A DNA stretch of 15,157 nt from assembly GCA_035276085.1 (NCBI GenBank), contig DATELY010000279.1:1-15157 (forward strand), in the 5' to 3' direction. The DNA is from DATELY01 sp035276085 (GTDB lineage Bacteria; Pseudomonadota; Gammaproteobacteria; Steroidobacterales; Steroidobacteraceae). A model generated the notes under the pieces. The model saw nothing but the letters and a program-made list of their open reading frames with translations, made no database searches and was not told the origin of the DNA. The position numbers and the translations under genes are program-made. This document shows positions 12,227-15,157 of this stretch, one piece after another. The stretch's first letter is position 1. Each line of letters opens with the position of its first letter.

Positions 12227-15157
12227 GCACTCGCGCGCTCTGAGCAATGCGCTGCGTCATTTCGTTAGCCGCGATTCGGCCGCAAGACCGGCGTCGCGGC
12301 AGCGACCGCTGTCTGCATTTGATGCAACGCGCATTCTCCGTAGTCTGTCGCGCGCATGGGTCTGGTGTGCTCTTGCGGGCGTGGTCTTGACTGCACTCGT
12401 CACCTACGAGCTGCGTACCTCCGCGCTGCAGTCGTATGTGCTGACGCGGTACGCCGCGGGCCTTTCCTACGAGATCGAGAGGGGTCCGAGTTCGCAGATC
12501 GAGTTTCCACCCCCGGCTCCTTACGATCGACGGCTCGGCAATTCGTCGCTTCCAGACTTCGCTCGCCGGCTCAACAGCCACGGCTATCGGGTCGTCGAAC
12601 AGGCGCGCATGACCGAGTCCATGACGCGGCTGGTGGAGCTCGGAATCACACCGCCGTATCGAGAGCCCGCGGCCGCAGGTCTCGTAATCCGAGCCGCCCA
12701 AGGGGAGACGATGTTCGACCCCCGTCGCGCCGAGTGGCTATTCGAGCGATTCGAGGATGTGCCTGCGTTGGTTGTCGAGAGTCTGCTGTACATCGAGAAC
12801 CGCGAGCTGCTCACGAAGACGGATCCTCGCGATAACCCAGCCGTCGATTGGGACCGCCTCGCCAAGGCCGGTCTGTTGTATGCAGGGCGACAACTCGGCA
12901 TGCCTCTCGATAGCCAGGGTGGTAGTACGCTGGCAACGCAGATCGAGAAATTCCGCCATTCGCCCGGCGGGCGAACCGCGTCGCTGCGCGACAAAGTGCG
13001 CCAGATGACCGCGGCGAGTCTCAGGGTCTACCACTCCGGAGCAAATACTCGCGCCGAGCGGCGCAGGATCGTCGTCGACTACCTGAACTCAATGCCGCTG
13101 GCCGCGGTGCCGGGATACGGTGAGGTGCAGGGCCTGGGCGAAGGCCTGCATGCCTGGTTCGGTCTGGACTTGCAGGAGGTTCGCCTGGCCCTCGCGGCTG
13201 AAGGGGAATCGCCAGCGAAGGTCGTTGCCTTCAAACACGCGCTGGCCCTGATATGTGCTGTGCGTTCGCCGACGCGACTTCTGGTGGAAGACCGAGACGC
13301 CCTGAACGCTCGGATCGGTTCCTATGTCCAGAGGCTGGAGCGTGCCGGCGTGATCAGCCCTATTTTCGGCCGGAGCGTGCTGGAAGTGCCGCTGCAATTT
13401 TCGCAGTCGCGGACTGCACGCAACGCGGTGCCTGCCAGCAAGGAAGTCACTGCAGTTCGAACAAAGCTCCTGGCAATGCTCGGCGTACCGGCTCTGTACG
13501 ACGTCGATCGCTTGAACCTCGAGGTACACAGCACCATCGATCTGCCGCTACAACAGCAGGTCAACGAGCTTTTCCACGACCTGCACGATCCTGAGTTTGT
13601 CGATGCTCACGGCTTACGCGGCGAACGCCTCCTATCGCACGGCGACCCCCGCAAGGTGATCTACAGCCTGTTGCTGTATGAAGTGACCTCGCGAGGGAAT
13701 TTCGTGCGTGTGCAAGCCGATTCGCTCGAGCGCCCCTTCGACCTCAATACAGGAATGAAGATGGAGCTCGGCAGCACCGCGAAACTGCGCACCGTGGCTC
13801 ACTATCTCGAGTTGATTGCCGGCCTGTACGACGAAAAACCCAGCAGCGCATCAGCGAACGATCCGATCACCCAATGGGCCGTTCGCACGCTTCAGCAGGA
13901 GCCATCTATCGGGCTCGAAGCATTTCTGCAGCGGGCGCTCGAACGCAGCTACTCGGCGAGCCCTGGGGAGGTCTTCTTCACCGGCGGCGGAGCGCACATC
14001 TTTCGCAACTTCGACCGGGGCGACAGCCATCGCGTGCTGACCATACGCACCGCGATCATTCATTCCACCAATCTCGTCTTCATCCGTCTGATGCGTGACT
14101 TGGTCCGTTTCCACACCGCGCGCCTGTCGTACGATGCGAACGCACTGATCGATGACACGAATCATCCGCTACGCCGCAGCTTGCTCGAGACGGTTGCAGA
14201 AGAAGAGAGCACAGCGACGCTCGAGCAGGTCTATCGCGACCACCGTGGCTTGCGTGAGGCCGAGGTGATCCAGCGCCTGCTGCGCGAGCGCGTATCGCCA
14301 CGCCGACTCGCCGTGCTGTTCTATGCTTGGAACATCCGAAGCGATCGGCAGACGCTTGCACACTGGCTGAGAGCGCATGGGGCGGACGTGACGCCGGCAG
14401 ACGTACGCAAGCTCGAGCGCGCTTATGGGAATCCGCAGCTGACGCTCGCCGACTACGGTTATCTGCTCGGAGTGCATCCGCTCGAGATCTGGTGCGCCGG
14501 TGAGCTGTCGCGTACCCCCGGGCTGGCCTTCGAAGAACTGAATGCGCGGGCTGCCGATGCCAAGCGCGTGTCCTCGGCCTGGCTATTCGAAACGCGCAAC
14601 CGCAAAGCGCAGGACTTGAGACTCAAGATCCACGTTGAGCGCGATGCCTTCGCTCGCATGACCGCCCACTGGCAGCGTCTGGGGTTTCCGTTCGAACGTC
14701 TGGTCCCCTCGTATGCGACGGCGATCGGCAGCTCCTCGGATCGGCCCGCCGCGCTCGCCGACCTGATGGGCATCATCATCAATGATGGCTGGCGCCGTCC
14801 GGCGTTTCTGATCGAGCGACTGAGGTTTGCGGCCGAGACGCCGTACCACACGGAGTTCGGCGCCGATTCCAGTGCCAGCGAGCAGGTCATGCACCCGATC
14901 GTGGCGCGAGTACTGCGTGGCGTGCTGGCCGAGGTCGTTGAGGAAGGGACGGCGCGGCGATTGAACGGTGCCGTGCGTCGATCCGACGGTTCACCGGTTA
15001 CGGTCGGCGGCAAAACCGGCTCCGGGGACAATCGATACGAGACATTCACGCGTGCCGGCCTGGTCAAATCCTCACGTGCCGTGAGCCGCACGGCGGCGTT
15101 TGTCTTCTATGTCGGCGATCGCCACTACGGAGTCATCACTGCATCCGTCGAGGGCGC
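12189..15157 (+). CDS. Bifunctional penicillin-binding protein (GT51 transglycosylase / transpeptidase), 3' end cut off
   Basis: The frame is open from ATG 12189 to the window edge (989 codons), with an in-frame stop at 12180-12182 just before it. This class A PBP-like protein would polymerise and cross-link peptidoglycan in the periplasm. Residues about 56-74 form the single membrane anchor. The GT51 domain shows the catalytic-type Glu203 in YIENREL and GGSTLATQIEKF (244-255). The transpeptidase shows Ser529-T-A-Lys532 (SxxK), Ser626-T-Asn628 (SxN) and Lys942-T-G-S (KTG), so the catalytic set is complete. The gap between SxN and KTG is about 315 residues, much longer than in classical PBP1 enzymes, and includes a helical charged insert. 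The GT51 motif ENREL also departs from the common ED-x-x-F-x-x-H form. The ribosome site is weak. The C-terminus lies outside the window. Confidence 0.9.
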   Translation, partial: MQSLPHALILLDKHSRALSNALRHFVSRDSAARPASRQRPLSAFDATRILRSLSRAWVWCALAGVVLTALVTYELRTSALQSYVLTRYAAGLSYEIERGPSSQIEFPPPAPYDRRLGNSSLPDFARRLNSHGYRVVEQARMTESMTRLVELGITPPYREPAAAGLVIRAAQGETMFDPRRAEWLFERFEDVPALVVESLLYIENRELLTKTDPRDNPAVDWDRLAKAGLLYAGRQLGMPLDSQGGSTLATQIEKFRHSPGGRTASLRDKVRQMTAASLRVYHSGANTRAERRRIVVDYLNSMPLAAVPGYGEVQGLGEGLHAWFGLDLQEVRLALAAEGESPAKVVAFKHALALICAVRSPTRLLVEDRDALNARIGSYVQRLERAGVISPIFGRSVLEVPLQFSQSRTARNAVPASKEVTAVRTKLLAMLGVPALYDVDRLNLEVHSTIDLPLQQQVNELFHDLHDPEFVDAHGLRGERLLSHGDPRKVIYSLLLYEVTSRGNFVRVQADSLERPFDLNTGMKMELGSTAKLRTVAHYLELIAGLYDEKPSSASANDPITQWAVRTLQQEPSIGLEAFLQRALERSYSASPGEVFFTGGGAHIFRNFDRGDSHRVLTIRTAIIHSTNLVFIRLMRDLVRFHTARLSYDANALIDDTNHPLRRSLLETVAEEESTATLEQVYRDHRGLREAEVIQRLLRERVSPRRLAVLFYAWNIRSDRQTLAHWLRAHGADVTPADVRKLERAYGNPQLTLADYGYLLGVHPLEIWCAGELSRTPGLAFEELNARAADAKRVSSAWLFETRNRKAQDLRLKIHVERDAFARMTAHWQRLGFPFERLVPSYATAIGSSSDRPAALADLMGIIINDGWRRPAFLIERLRFAAETPYHTEFGADSSASEQVMHPIVARVLRGVLAEVVEEGTARRLNGAVRRSDGSPVTVGGKTGSGDNRYETFTRAGLVKSSRAVSRTAAFVFYVGDRHYGVITASVEG

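Overview
This is a GC-rich window (roughly 60% GC by eye) from a bacterial chromosome, most likely a soil- or water-type gammaproteobacterium of the Steroidobacter/Nevskia/Xanthomonas kind. That placement is an inference from protein style: a GTP-type PEP carboxykinase, SPW-repeat and GDCCVxC proteins, and a UPF0149/YecA-like protein. Nothing in the window fixes the taxon. I see no tRNA, rRNA, CRISPR array, insertion sequence or phage gene.

Left part, minus strand (1-2601). The 5' part of a YecA/UPF0149-type gene runs off the left edge. Beside it lies a complete GTP-dependent phosphoenolpyruvate carboxykinase gene (pckG). Upstream of that is a small ribbon-helix-helix (CopG-type) DNA-binding protein. 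A compact divergent promoter/operator region (about 2602-2717) separates this leftward group from a rightward operon. It has two overlapping opposite TATAAT boxes inside a perfect 9-bp inverted repeat, plus a 13-bp palindrome over the forward -35 box.

Centre, plus strand (2718-9894). Six tightly packed genes encode a complex-I-like membrane assembly related to hydrogenase-4/formate hydrogenlyase: HyfB-, HyfC-, HyfE-, HyfF-, HyfG- and HyfI-like subunits. The membrane subunits keep the charged residues of the proton-translocation path, and the small subunit keeps four Fe-S cysteines. The catalytic large subunit has lost three of the four cysteines that hold the [NiFe] centre. There is also no ferredoxin-like subunit (HyfA/HyfH) and no HyfD. 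This matches the Ehr class (energy-converting hydrogenase-related complexes), whose reaction is not established. It is the most interesting system here.

Operon tail (9902-11416). Two further genes follow closely. One encodes a GDCCVxC-type zinc-binding N-terminus joined to a receiver-like domain lacking the phosphorylation residues. The other encodes a spermidine-synthase-like Rossmann protein with an unfamiliar N-terminal extension. Their position suggests regulatory or accessory roles for the complex, but this is inference.

Right part (11417-15157). After a gap of about 300 bp with no recognisable gene come an SPW-repeat four-helix membrane protein, a possible 53-residue small ORF, and a large bifunctional penicillin-binding protein (GT51 glycosyltransferase plus transpeptidase). 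The last gene is cut by the right edge and has an unusually long stretch between its SxN and KTG motifs.
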